Shown one piece after another: positions 16,610 through 25,612 of a DNA stretch of 64,000 nt; position 1 is the first letter of the stretch; every line of letters begins with the position of its first letter. Made by a program: the position numbers and the translations under genes. The stretch is from Caldilineaceae bacterium (GTDB lineage Bacteria > Chloroflexota > Anaerolineae > Caldilineales > Caldilineaceae): positions 4,167,022 to 4,231,021 of the forward strand of contig OY282376.1 of NCBI GenBank assembly GCA_958295845.1. The letters are read 5' to 3'. The notes under the pieces are model-generated. The model saw only the letters and a list, made by a program, of their open reading frames with translations. It did not search any database and had not been told where the DNA came from.

Positions 16610-18013
16610 CTAGGATGTGGGGCGCGCCTGTTCGGTCTCCATGATCTGGTTGGCTTCGGCAACGGCTGCGGGCAGCACGTCCTCGGCGCGTGCTTCGCCG
16701 TTGAAGATCTGGCTGAATACCGGGTTGATGGCGGTCTCGGCGGCCTTTACGTAACCGACCGGCATGGTGAGGTAGTGGCCGTAGTTGGGCGCGTATTCAG
16801 TGACGATTTTCTCGTAGCCGGGCGGGTGTTGGGGCAGGACACACCAGTCGGCGATCGATTCATCGGTCATGAGTGCGTTCTGGCTGGGGAGCCATAGGCC
16901 GGAGCGGCAGTAGCGTTCCTGGTACCAGGGTGAGGAGAGGAAGCGGATCAGCTCAAAGGCTGCATCGGGGTTTTCGGCGTCCTTGACGACTGTGACGAGG
17001 TGGGCCTGCATGTCGGTGCCGGGGCGCTGCATGGCGGGCAGGACGGCGGTGCCGATGCCGCCTTCGATCTCCCAGTTCCAGGAGAGGGCCCAGGAGCCGT
17101 CGACCTGGAGGGCGACCTTTTTAGTTTCGAGGAGCTGGGTGCCGCCCATACCGAGGGCCTCGAGCGCCTCGGTGCGAGGCATAACGCCGTGGGCGATGCG
17201 GAGGTCGGCGATGTTCTGGAGCGCCTGCATTGCTTCGGGGCTGTCTAGGACGAGTTGTTCGGACTCGGCGTCGATCCAGTCTGAGCCGTTGGATTGGACG
17301 GCGGCATGGAGCGGGATCCACCAGGTGGGCCAGTTGACGCCCCAGCGTTCCATGTTGTTGGCGTCGAAGTCGGTGTCGCCGGGGTGATTGCCGTTGACGT
17401 CGACGGTCAGATCGGTGGCGATGGCGAGGAAGTCGTCCCAGCCCCAGGCCTCTTCGGGGTCGTTGCTGGGGGGTTCTACGCCGAGCTCCTCGAAGAGGGA
17501 GACGTTGTAGTAGAAGTGGGGGGCGACCCAGCAGGAGCCGATGCCGTAGCTTTCGCCCTGGTAGACCTGGCGGTCGTTTTCCTGGGGTTGGATCCAGTAG
17601 TCAGGGGCGGAGAATTCGGGATCGGCTTCGATGTAGGAGGTGATGGGGAGGAGGAGCCCCAAGTGGGCGAATGTTCGGTAGACATCGCTTTCGATGCGGG
17701 AGGTGTCGGGCGGTGTGCCGGCAACGACCAGGGCCATGAGCTGTTCGAGGCGGGATGTGCCCTGGGCCTGCTGTACCAGAACCCACTCGATGTCCGGGTT
17801 TTCGTCGTGGAAGAGCTCCTGCTCCTCGGGGATGAGATCGGGGCTGCCGGGCATGCCGAGGAATTCTATCTGGACGCGTTCGGCGGACGGTTGTTCTTCG
17901 CTCATTTCACCGGAGCCCGCGGGCGCGGCCGGCTGACAGGCGGCCAGGACGGCTGTGCCGAGAGCGGCGCCGGAGTAGTGCAGGAATCGTCGTCTGCTGA
18001 CCTGTTGATTCAC
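16610..18013 (-). CDS. Extracellular sugar-binding lipoprotein (SBP family 1), Tat-exported
   Basis: 467 residues from the GTG at 18013, chosen because GGAGG lies six bases upstream. A longer frame from an ATG at 18034 would put that ribosome site inside the gene. The N-terminus has a twin-arginine motif (SRRRFLHYSG) and a lipobox ending at C26 (VLAAC), so a folded protein would be exported by Tat and tethered by lipid. An acidic, Pro/Ala-rich linker follows, then a family 1 binding-protein fold: EFLGMPGSPDLIPEEQELF, a central W-rich ligand region and a C-terminal YVKAAETAINPVFSQIFNGE-type segment. First gene of the importer operon. Confidence 0.92.
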   Translation of the reverse strand: MNQQVSRRRFLHYSGAALGTAVLAACQPAAPAGSGEMSEEQPSAERVQIEFLGMPGSPDLIPEEQELFHDENPDIEWVLVQQAQGTSRLEQLMALVVAGTPPDTSRIESDVYRTFAHLGLLLPITSYIEADPEFSAPDYWIQPQENDRQVYQGESYGIGSCWVAPHFYYNVSLFEELGVEPPSNDPEEAWGWDDFLAIATDLTVDVNGNHPGDTDFDANNMERWGVNWPTWWIPLHAAVQSNGSDWIDAESEQLVLDSPEAMQALQNIADLRIAHGVMPRTEALEALGMGGTQLLETKKVALQVDGSWALSWNWEIEGGIGTAVLPAMQRPGTDMQAHLVTVVKDAENPDAAFELIRFLSSPWYQERYCRSGLWLPSQNALMTDESIADWCVLPQHPPGYEKIVTEYAPNYGHYLTMPVGYVKAAETAINPVFSQIFNGEARAEDVLPAAVAEANQIMETEQARPTS

Positions 18014-18047
18014 GGATCGCCTCCTTGCTGACATTTGTGCTGGATTG

Positions 18048-18075
18048 ATTGTATTGCGCGCTATGTGGGTCAGAA
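18048..18075 (-). promoter_or_regulatory. Possible promoter of the sugar importer operon
   Basis: On the minus strand TTCTGA (18070-18075) and TACAAT (18048-18053) are separated by 16 bases. They lie about 35 bases before the binding-protein start codon. The -10 box is good and the -35 box weak. Confidence 0.35.
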
Positions 18076-18318
18076 GGGGAATGCGAGGAGATTATACAAC
18101 AGGCAGGGGACTGCTCACAAGAGGCGCGAAAATCGCCGGCCCCCCTGAAATTGGACTTCACCGGACAGGGAGACCAGAGGTGTCGGTTCATGGAATTCGC
18201 GGTCCTGTCACGGCGTAGAAAGCTTGCCAAAGGGCTTCTGCTCCTGTACGATTGGCATTTCGTGCCGTGTGCATGATTGGCGTCACCGGCTGGGAATGTC
18301 AGGAGGTCAAACGCGCGA

Positions 18319-19491
18319 ATGTTTGAAGGCGCAGAATGTAACGGAGATGTCAGGAGAACGCTTACGGCCAAGTCTCGCCCGTCTGTCGAGTCCTCCTCCG
18401 GCGTTCAAGGTGGGGGGAGTCAGCGCTTACAGGTGTTATTGGCCGGGCTTGGCGCGGTGGCTGGCTTGGGGGCGGCTCTAGGAGGTTACGCGCTGCTCTA
18501 TGAACCTTTTGACGTGCGAACGGAGCGGCTGGAAGTACGGCTGCTGCGGGACAGGGCTGGCCTGCCGAGCGAAGGGTTGACCATACTGCATCTTTCGGAC
18601 ACCCATTTCCGCGGAGCGGACCGGCGCGAACACGCGAAGATCGAGCAGGTTCGGCGGGCGACCGCGGGCGAGGAAATCGACCTGCTGATCCATACGGGGG
18701 ATTTTCTGCACAATGACGGTGGTCTGGACAATGTGCTGGCACTGATCGACTGTATTCCCAAGCCACGGTTGGGCGCGTATGCCGTCACAGGCAACCATGA
18801 CTATGTTTTCTATAACATGAAAAGGGCACCCCAACATTCGTGGCGGCTTTTCCTTGCTCGGGAAGCGGCGAACGGGGCGGGCAACGGAACTCTCTCAAGT
18901 TCGGTGAAGAAGGGTAGCGGTAAAGCGGGGATTCGCAATCTCTTACGCTTTGGGCGGTATCTGCTTCGGAACCGCTTTGACGGGGAGCCAGCCGGGGTCA
19001 ATGACATTGGGCGTTTGCGTCGGGCGCTGGAGGAACGGGGTATGCAGTTCCTGGACAACCGGGCTGTGCGATTGGGGGAGACGGGCGTCCACCTGGTCGG
19101 TGTCGAGGACCTGATGGAAGGGCGGCCGGACTTGAAAAAGAGCCTGAAAGGCGTGCCCCACGACGCGCCTACGGTCCTGCTGTCACACAATCCGGACATT
19201 ATCGAGGCTGTTGAGGCCGGGCGGGCGGACCTGATTCTGTCCGGTCATACGCATGGGGGGCAGATCGTGCTGCCGCTGATCGGCCCCACGTACACGCAGA
19301 CAGAGCAGTTGTCGCGCAGTGAAGCTTCAGGCTACTCGCGGCGGGGGAGGACCCAGGTCTATGTCCATCGCGGGCTGGGCGAGGGGGTCCCAGTGCGTTT
19401 TGGGGCGCCGCCGCATGTCACCTTTATCCGGCTGCTACCGGCGCGACAGAACTCCAGCGCTGGAGCTGGCGGCGACGGAAACAGAGGTTGA
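18319..19491 (+). CDS. Membrane-anchored metallophosphoesterase (YkuE/YaeI-like)
   Basis: 390 residues from the ATG at 18319, which follows AGGAGG twelve bases upstream; a TTG at 18277 would add 14 residues. A single hydrophobic helix near 36-61 anchors the enzyme, with the catalytic domain probably outside. All calcineurin-type metal motifs are present: DTH (94-96), GD (127-128), GNHDY (158-162), a later SHNPDI and the C-terminal SGHTHGGQ. A basic, Ser/Gly-rich insert (GNGTLSSSVKKGSGKAG, then FGRYLLRNRF) lies between GNHD and the later motifs and is longer than in simple YkuE proteins. The family hydrolyses phosphodiesters or lipid phosphates; YkuE was linked to wall metabolism. It ends 8 bases from the convergent RodZ-like gene. 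Confidence 0.88.
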   Translation: MFEGAECNGDVRRTLTAKSRPSVESSSGVQGGGSQRLQVLLAGLGAVAGLGAALGGYALLYEPFDVRTERLEVRLLRDRAGLPSEGLTILHLSDTHFRGADRREHAKIEQVRRATAGEEIDLLIHTGDFLHNDGGLDNVLALIDCIPKPRLGAYAVTGNHDYVFYNMKRAPQHSWRLFLAREAANGAGNGTLSSSVKKGSGKAGIRNLLRFGRYLLRNRFDGEPAGVNDIGRLRRALEERGMQFLDNRAVRLGETGVHLVGVEDLMEGRPDLKKSLKGVPHDAPTVLLSHNPDIIEAVEAGRADLILSGHTHGGQIVLPLIGPTYTQTEQLSRSEASGYSRRGRTQVYVHRGLGEGVPVRFGAPPHVTFIRLLPARQNSSAGAGGDGNRG

Positions 19492-19499
19492 GCGGCCGG

Positions 19500-20732
19500 T
19501 CAGTTTTGGACGTTGATCGTGACCTGGCAGGGGGTGGGGTAGTTGCTGCTAGTATCGACGACTGTGAGGCGGATGGTATAGGCGCCGTTAGTTACCCCGG
19601 CGCTGTTGAAGTTGCCGAGGGTACCGTTCTCGACAGGCCCTTCTTTGGCGCCGCCGCTGCCTGATCTGTCGCTGCCATCGAACCAGGTGAAGCCCTGGGA
19701 GGCGTCGGCGCCGGGGGCGAACTCCAGTTTGTAGAAGTCGAACAGTTCATGCGTGGCCCGGCCCGTGATCGGCACGAGGCCGCTGACGGTCTGATTGATG
19801 CCGGGTGAGGAGATTGCCAGCCGGCTGTCGGCGCAGGTTACGGGGACGATAGCGGGCGGCTGCGGTTCCTGTTGGGGGGGAGGGGCTACCTCCTCCGGCT
19901 CCTCGGTGGGCGTTGGCGAAGGTGTCGCGGTAGGTGTCGCGGTGGAGGCAGGAGCAGGGACCGGGGTTTGGGTCGGGGGCGGCAGCGGCGTGTTGGTGGC
20001 GGTCGGGGTCAAGGTGGGCGTGGCGGTAGAAGTCGGGATGGGCACTGTCGCGACCGGGGCGGCACCAGAACCAGATTCGTCGCCGCCGGAGCCGCCGTCG
20101 CCGTCAGTCGTCCCGTTTTGCTGAACACGATTGCCGTCGAGCGTTGAGGAGATTCTGTCCTGTATGGTTGACAGAGCGCTCCCGATCTCGCCGCCCATTG
20201 TGCGGACGCTCCAGACGACTATGAGAACGACCAGGACGATGAGAACGGCCGCCAATATGGGCACGAGCCAGTCTCGAATGGATTCGAAGGATTCTGAGAG
20301 GCGAGTTGAAAAGGCGGTGTGTTCGAGGTCGACGTCCTGGGGCCGGTAGTCCACCGGGCGTACCGGTGGCAGTCTGACACCTGTACTGGTACTGGCCAGC
20401 GTGCGGGAGAGGCTGTTGTCGGCCATGGCACGCCGGCGGTCGATCATCTGATTGGGGTCGAGATTGAGATAGTAGGCGTAGTTGCGGAGGAAGCCTCGTC
20501 CAACAACCTCGCCCGGGAGGAGATGCCACTCGTCGGCTTCGATGGCGGCCAGATACTTCTGTCGGATTCGCGTTGCGTGTTCGACCTCGGAGAGCGGGAT
20601 GCCTGCGCTTTCGCGACGATCTCGCAGTATGGCGCCCAATGATTGCAGGGACGGAAGGCCGGGGACATTGCCGCCGGCTCCGCCTTCTGGGGACGCGGTT
20701 GGGGACTCAAAGAAGGAGGCGTTTTCGCTCAT
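19500..20732 (-). CDS. RodZ-like protein: HTH domain, one membrane helix, Thr-Pro linker, Ig-like tail
   Basis: 410 residues. A RodZ/HTH_25-type helix-turn-helix lies at about 30-95 (LGAILRDRRESAGIPLSEVE, then GRGFLRNYAYYLNLDP). One membrane helix spans about 155-175. A Gly/Ser/Asp patch follows, then a long Pro/Thr linker (about 225-305) of TPTATPS type, and a C-terminal beta-rich domain (about 306-410) with two cysteines. In RodZ the cytoplasmic HTH binds MreB and the outside domain touches the wall machinery. Here the outside domain looks Ig-like (PITGRATHELFDFYKLEFAP). TP-rich linkers of this kind are frequent in Chloroflexota. Divergent from the amidase gene, which also acts on peptidoglycan. 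Confidence 0.82.
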   Translation of the reverse strand: MSENASFFESPTASPEGGAGGNVPGLPSLQSLGAILRDRRESAGIPLSEVEHATRIRQKYLAAIEADEWHLLPGEVVGRGFLRNYAYYLNLDPNQMIDRRRAMADNSLSRTLASTSTGVRLPPVRPVDYRPQDVDLEHTAFSTRLSESFESIRDWLVPILAAVLIVLVVLIVVWSVRTMGGEIGSALSTIQDRISSTLDGNRVQQNGTTDGDGGSGGDESGSGAAPVATVPIPTSTATPTLTPTATNTPLPPPTQTPVPAPASTATPTATPSPTPTEEPEEVAPPPQQEPQPPAIVPVTCADSRLAISSPGINQTVSGLVPITGRATHELFDFYKLEFAPGADASQGFTWFDGSDRSGSGGAKEGPVENGTLGNFNSAGVTNGAYTIRLTVVDTSSNYPTPCQVTINVQN

Positions 20733-20968
20733 AGTCAGGGTGTATTTTACACATGCGATTCTGTTCTCTCAAAATCCAGGCTTTTCACTATCAGACTCTT
20801 TTTGTGAGGGAAGGTGGAAAGCGGGAATCTGGCGGTGGATTATCCCTGAATTGGTCCTGTGACCATTGGTATTTGCGGCAAGGTATTGACAACCCGATGG
20901 CAGAGGGTACAATTTGGGCAGCATGAACGAGAGTCCATCGACTGGCAGTTTCGGCGGTTGTTGGGGCC

Positions 20969-21754
20969 ATGTCATTTTATGAAGGCCGAAGTAGATTGGG
21001 GTGGGCCATTGGGTCAACCTTTTATTCGATAATGCGAATTGTACTGATACGCAGGTTGCAGCGTGTATTCCTCATTGTCAGCGTCATCCTCTTTGCCGGC
21101 ATCGTCATTCTCGCGGCGACGGGTCTAGATTTTCTGCTGCCGCGCCCGATTGAACGCGTCACACTGATCACACCAACAGCGGAACGGGAACGGGAACCGG
21201 AACGGGAATTGGTGGCCGTGATAAGCGGTCACGCGGGATTTGACTCGGGCGCCATTTGCGGTGACAGCAACTCGCCGACATTGGTTGAGGCCGAGGTCGT
21301 TGCGCGCATTGCTGAACTGGTGCAGTCAGAGTTGGAAGAGGCTGGCCTTGCCGTGTTGTTGCTGGAGGAATACGACGAACGGTTGGACAGACTAGAGGCA
21401 GACCTTCTGCTGAGCCTACATGCGGACAGTTGTATTGCTGCCAGCGGTTTCAAGGCGGCCTATCCGTTGAACAGCGCGATTCCCACAACTGACAAGAGGC
21501 TGGTCGAGTGCATCAACACTGAGTACGCGGCGCAGACGGGCTTGCCTCTTCACTTCCACTCGATCACGCACGACATGACCTACTACCACGCGTTTCGCAA
21601 AGTATTGCCGACGACACCGACGGCGATCCTGGAGTTGGGCTTTCTGGGCGGCGACGGCAGATTACTTTCGGAGGAGCCGGAGCTGGCGGTGGCGGGCATC
21701 AGGGAGAGTATATTCTGTTTTTTGCAGGGCCAGAACGGGGCGGCCGAGCAGTAG
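20969..21754 (+). CDS. Membrane-anchored N-acetylmuramoyl-L-alanine amidase-like protein (Amidase_3)
   Basis: 261 residues with one N-terminal membrane helix (about 33-52) and an Arg/Glu-rich stalk. The catalytic domain keeps the zinc and catalytic residues of Amidase_3 enzymes: H88 (SGHAGFD), E107 (VEAEVV), H151 (LSLHADS) and E222 (AILELGFLGG). Such enzymes cut the bond between muramic acid and the stem peptide. At about 180 residues the catalytic domain is of normal size. The start is uncertain: an internal ATG at 21032 would still leave the whole helix. No strong ribosome site is visible for either. Divergent from the RodZ-like gene, which suggests a shared envelope theme. Confidence 0.85.
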   Translation: MSFYEGRSRLGWAIGSTFYSIMRIVLIRRLQRVFLIVSVILFAGIVILAATGLDFLLPRPIERVTLITPTAEREREPERELVAVISGHAGFDSGAICGDSNSPTLVEAEVVARIAELVQSELEEAGLAVLLLEEYDERLDRLEADLLLSLHADSCIAASGFKAAYPLNSAIPTTDKRLVECINTEYAAQTGLPLHFHSITHDMTYYHAFRKVLPTTPTAILELGFLGGDGRLLSEEPELAVAGIRESIFCFLQGQNGAAEQ

Positions 21755-21920
21755 AGCCATCGAGGCAGGCGAGGAAGGCCTGGTGCAGCCCGTGATGGGG
21801 ACAGAGGGACGGCACCATCTACTGGCAGCAGGCGACGGGCGTCGCGATGCGAAGATAGTTCTGCGGCAGGTAATTGTATGTGGATGGCAGGGAGGCAAAT
21901 AGGCTGCTCCCTGCTCAGGT

Positions 21921-21947
21921 GGGTCAGGCGGGTCAGGCGGGTCAGGC
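21921..21947. repeat. Three tandem copies of a 9-base unit at the 3' end of the OppF gene
   Basis: GGGTCAGGC occurs three times without a break, and a fourth partial copy (GGTCA) follows. The stop codon of the ATPase gene lies inside the third copy, so slippage here would change the last residues or the tail of the message. Confidence 0.85.
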
Positions 21948-23024
21948 GGTCACTGAGACCGTCTGGCCTTTTTCGTCCAGGGCCTGGACTTCGTCGTACA
22001 GGAAGCAGGCAACGCGGTGCCCATCGCCGACATCGGCAAATGACGGCTCGTACTGACGGCAGATGTCCATCACCTGTGGGCAGCGGGTGTTGAAGTTGCA
22101 GCCGGTTGGCGGTTCGGCGGGACTGGGAACATCGCCTTCAAGAATGATGCGCTGCCTCTTCTTTTCGATCTGCGGGTCGGGGATCGGCACTGCGGAGAGG
22201 AGGGCCTGGGTGTAGGGATGGAGCGGGTTTTCGTAGAGTACTTCGCGGTCTGCCAGCTCGACGATTTTGCCCAGGTACATAACGGCGATGCGGTCGGAGA
22301 TATGGCGCACGACGGAGAGATCGTGGGCGATGAAGAGGTAGGTCAACCCCAGTTCGCTCTGCAAGTCTTCGAGAAGATTGATCACCTGTGCCTGAATCGA
22401 GACATCCAGCGCTGAGATCGGCTCGTCGCAGACGATAAATGACGGGTTGACTGCGAGAGCGCGGGCTACGCCGATGCGCTGGCGCTGGCCGCCGGAGAAC
22501 TCGTGGGGGTAGCGGTTGATAAAGTAGGGATTGAGTCCGACGATTTCGAGAAGCTCCTGCACGCGCTGTTGCTGTTCGCGGCGGTTGCCGCCAATCTTAT
22601 GGACTTCCAGCGGTTCGCCGACGATACTGCCGACAGTCATGCGGGGATTGAGAGAAGCGTAGGGATCCTGAAAGATCATCTGCATGCGGCGGCGCATGCG
22701 ACGGAGGTCACCGCTATTGATGTCGGTCAGATCCTGGCCTTCAAAGACGACCTCGCCGGCTGTAGGTTCATAGAGCTGGAGAATGGCGCGGCCAGTGGTG
22801 GATTTACCACAGCCGGACTCTCCGACCAAGCCGAGTGTTTCGCCGCGGATCAGATCGAAGGTGATTCCGTCCACAGCTTTGATGCTGCCCACCTGCCGCT
22901 GCAAGATGATGCCGCGGGTGATGGGGAAATGCATTTTCAGATTTTGAACACTCAGCAGCACGTCGCCCTGGCCATTGTCCTGGGCAGTCGAGACGTCTGC
23001 GCTATCGGGGTTCTGTGTGGTCAT
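21942..23024 (-). CDS. Oligopeptide/dipeptide ABC transporter ATPase (OppF/DppF type)
   Basis: 360 residues. Walker [10 protein letters not shown], signature FSGGQRQR, Walker [13 protein letters not shown] and the H-loop (FIAHDLS) are all present. The C-terminal extension has the oligopeptide-type Cys motif ([17 protein letters not shown]), which marks the OppF/DppF group. It overlaps the OppD-type gene by four bases (ATGA). The pair would form the two nucleotide-binding subunits of one peptide importer. No permease or binding protein is adjacent; the ATPase-less dipeptide-type genes at 47-50.6 kb are natural partner candidates. Confidence 0.93.
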   Translation of the reverse strand: MTTQNPDSADVSTAQDNGQGDVLLSVQNLKMHFPITRGIILQRQVGSIKAVDGITFDLIRGETLGLVGESGCGKSTTGRAILQLYEPTAGEVVFEGQDLTDINSGDLRRMRRRMQMIFQDPYASLNPRMTVGSIVGEPLEVHKIGGNRREQQQRVQELLEIVGLNPYFINRYPHEFSGGQRQRIGVARALAVNPSFIVCDEPISALDVSIQAQVINLLEDLQSELGLTYLFIAHDLSVVRHISDRIAVMYLGKIVELADREVLYENPLHPYTQALLSAVPIPDPQIEKKRQRIILEGDVPSPAEPPTGCNFNTRCPQVMDICRQYEPSFADVGDGHRVACFLYDEVQALDEKGQTVSVTA

Positions 23025-24043
23025 GCGACGGCCTCCACCTGTTCGTCGGCGCTTGTATCATAGATTTCAACATCGGAGAGGTCCACCCAGCAGGCTGACT
23101 TGCGGACGGAGCTGATGGCCATCAGCGGCGGATTTTCCTCCAGGCATTTGTCGACTACGAAGGGGCAACGGGGTGCAAACGGGCAGCTTTGGGGCGGGTC
23201 CAGGAGATCAGGGGGAAGGCCTTCGATGGGGATCAGCCTCTTTTGCCTTCCCAGATCCAAGCGCGGAATTGAACGCAGGAGGCCGAGAGTGTATGGGTGC
23301 CTAGGCTGGCCGTAGATTACATCGACGGGCCCTTCCTCGACGATAAATCCTGCATACATTACGAGTACTCTGTCGGCCAGGCCGGCCACGACGCCGAGGT
23401 CGTGTGTAATCCAGATGATGGCCATGCCGAGCTCGCTTTGCAGGCGGGTGACGAGGTCGACGATCTGGGCTTGAATGGTGACGTCCAGGGCGGTGGTGGG
23501 CTCGTCGGCGATGAGGAGCTGTGGGTTGCAGCTCAGGCCCATTGCGATCATGACGCGCTGCCGCATGCCGCCGGAGAACTGATGGGGGTAGTCGTCGAGT
23601 CTGGCGCCTGCGTCGGGGATGCCGACCAGTTCCAAGAGTTCGATGGCCCGGGCGCGGCTTTCTTCCCGGTTCATATTGAGATGGAGTTCCAAGGCTTCGG
23701 TGATTTGGCGGCCGATAGTCAGGACCGGGTTGAGGGAGGTCATTGGATCCTGGAAAATCATGGCAATGCGATTGCCGCGGATTTGCCGCAACTCTTCTTC
23801 GTTGAGTTTCAGTAGATCCTGGCCGTCGAAATCCACCTCACCGTTGACGATTTTCCCCGGTGGTTCGGGAATTAGTCGGATCAGGGACATGACGCCGACG
23901 CTTTTTCCGCTACCGGATTCGCCAACGATTGCGACCGTTTCTCCCTCAGCAACTTCATAGGTGATGCCGTTCACCGCGTGGACGATTCCATCCTGGGTGA
24001 AGAATTGCGTCTGGAGGTTGCGGACTTCGATCAGGTTGGCCAT
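23021..24043 (-). CDS. Oligopeptide/dipeptide ABC transporter ATPase (OppD/DppD type)
   Basis: 340 residues. Walker [10 protein letters not shown], signature FSGGMRQR, Walker [13 protein letters not shown] and the H-loop (WITHDLG) are intact. The C-terminal oligopeptide-type cysteine motif is [17 protein letters not shown]. Translationally coupled to the downstream OppF-type gene by a four-base overlap. A good sigma-70-type promoter lies about 60 bases upstream, so the pair is a self-contained two-gene operon. Confidence 0.93.
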   Translation of the reverse strand: MANLIEVRNLQTQFFTQDGIVHAVNGITYEVAEGETVAIVGESGSGKSVGVMSLIRLIPEPPGKIVNGEVDFDGQDLLKLNEEELRQIRGNRIAMIFQDPMTSLNPVLTIGRQITEALELHLNMNREESRARAIELLELVGIPDAGARLDDYPHQFSGGMRQRVMIAMGLSCNPQLLIADEPTTALDVTIQAQIVDLVTRLQSELGMAIIWITHDLGVVAGLADRVLVMYAGFIVEEGPVDVIYGQPRHPYTLGLLRSIPRLDLGRQKRLIPIEGLPPDLLDPPQSCPFAPRCPFVVDKCLEENPPLMAISSVRKSACWVDLSDVEIYDTSADEQVEAVA

Positions 24044-24669
24044 GTCTCGCTTTTTCCTATTGCATTGTCAGAGCGGTGGATCGGGCGGTATTGGATGAGC
24101 CATTCTAACAACAGTTGTGGTCCTTTGTCAACATCAGAAATTTGGGGGCGGCGTGCCCCAACACTGGAGTGAAGGGAGGTGGAACAGTCCTGGCCGCACC
24201 TTGAACGGGGGAGGTTGTGTGCGGGATGACGCGAGCGGGCTTTGGGTGAGGACCGGAAGCAATGAAAGGAGTCAACAGACTGGGCTGGATCCTCGGATGC
24301 ACTATAGCACATGCGGACGATCGCGGACAAATGATTTCGGGGCCTCGCCATCCTGATCGGGGTACAGGGCAGGCTGGATTGCCGAGGGAGAAGGGGTGAG
24401 TTCAGGCTAGCGTGACGGCGCGAATTGTGGGGGCGGTTGGAGGTTGAGGTCAGGCCATCGTATTCTTCAGGGGCCCGTGTATGTCATTAGGGGGGAAGGC
24501 GCTGACTTTTGCGGGGTTCATCCAGAAAAATGTCCCGAAACCGGTGCTCTCTGTTTCCAATATTGGAGCCCAGAGCCATTGAATTCCAAATTTAGGCTGC
24601 TAATATGTTACGAGAGGAATTCAGCTTTGTGCCGATGGACGGAACTGACGTAAATGAACGGAGAAGTCA
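24044..24669. other. Divergent intergenic region, no gene
   Basis: About 626 bases between the divergent OppD-type and XRE-type genes. The only element I can support is the minus-strand promoter at 24102-24131. Short ORFs at 24117-24356 and 24444-24653 have no ribosome sites and no recognisable products. The size is generous for two promoters, so a small RNA or leader is possible but not shown. Confidence 0.5.
24102..24131 (-). promoter_or_regulatory. Sigma-70-type promoter of the peptide ATPase operon
   Basis: On the minus strand TTGACA (24126-24131) and TAGAAT (24102-24107) are separated by 18 bases. The -35 box is perfect and the -10 box has five of six consensus bases. It lies about 60 bases upstream of the OppD-type start codon. 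Confidence 0.7.
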
Positions 24670-25533
24670 GTGGAACACGAGACGTTCGGAAAGATCGTAG
24701 CCGCCTTGCGAAGAGAGCAGATTGATTTTGCAACGGGTCGTCGTTGGAGCCAGCAGAAATTAGCCGAGGAGACGGGTTTGACCAAAAGGATCGTGAGCAA
24801 GATTGAGCGAGGGAGGCAGGCGCGATTGGAGGGGGTAGTGTTGCAGGAAATGGCGCGAGCTTTTGAGCTGACGTCTTTGGAGCGGCGGGAGTTCTTCGCC
24901 ATGGCCAGTCAGTCTGCGGACAGAGCGGTCGTGCGCGCCGATCTCGACCATAGGGAGGTCTTTGAAAAGGCCTGGGCTTCGCTGGGCGCGATCGGTCTAC
25001 CCGCGTTCCTGATGGACACATTTGGCAATGTAATCGGCATCAATCGTGCGATGGTTTCGTTTCACGGTTGCAGCATGGTGCAGATCAACGAGGCCAAGGG
25101 TACGGTAGAGGGGGTCAACCTGCTGGGGTTGCTGTTTGCTCCTGATTCGACGTTGCGCCGGGTGCTGGGCAATGGCTGGCATTCTAATGCGATGACGGTC
25201 ATGCGCCAGTGGCGGGCCATGACCCTGCGCTACCGCCACACGGAACGCTTTCGACAGCTTTTCACGGCGCTCTCCGCATTCCCGGACTTCCCGATGTTCT
25301 GGTCGGCGAGCCGCGAACGGCGCCAGGACGTCAACAGCCGGCTGCGCAGCCACATCTATACTCACAGGTTGCACGGGCCGGTGGGATACACTGTGTTTAC
25401 AGACATCAGCTTGAGCGACCACGGCGACCTCTATCTTTCTGCTTACGTTCCCCAAGACCGCAACACGATCGACCTTTTTCAGCGGCTGGCTGGTGGAAGC
25501 CAGCAGGCGCTGCCCCTGGCCAACTGGCCATAA
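24670..25533 (+). CDS. XRE-family regulator with MmyB-like ligand-binding domain
   Basis: 287 residues from a GTG preceded by GGAG seven bases upstream; the ATG at 24654 is out of frame. The N-terminal helix-turn-helix (about 5-65) has WSQQKLAEETGLTKRIVSKI. The rest (about 95-270) matches the MmyB-like PAS-fold domain common in actinobacterial and Chloroflexota regulators: PAFLMDTFGNVIGINRAM, LLGLLFAPDSTLRRVLGNGW, then ALSAFPDFPMFW. This domain is thought to bind a small hydrophobic ligand. Convergent with argH and divergent from the peptide ATPase operon, which it may control. The target is not established. Confidence 0.85.
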   Translation: MEHETFGKIVAALRREQIDFATGRRWSQQKLAEETGLTKRIVSKIERGRQARLEGVVLQEMARAFELTSLERREFFAMASQSADRAVVRADLDHREVFEKAWASLGAIGLPAFLMDTFGNVIGINRAMVSFHGCSMVQINEAKGTVEGVNLLGLLFAPDSTLRRVLGNGWHSNAMTVMRQWRAMTLRYRHTERFRQLFTALSAFPDFPMFWSASRERRQDVNSRLRSHIYTHRLHGPVGYTVFTDISLSDHGDLYLSAYVPQDRNTIDLFQRLAGGSQQALPLANWP

Positions 25534-25612
25534 CGCACCTGTTCCACTTCCAGGTTCACAGCAGATCCAGAGGATGGCGGCTGGCTTGCGGCCGCGACGG
25601 CAGCCTGCGGCG

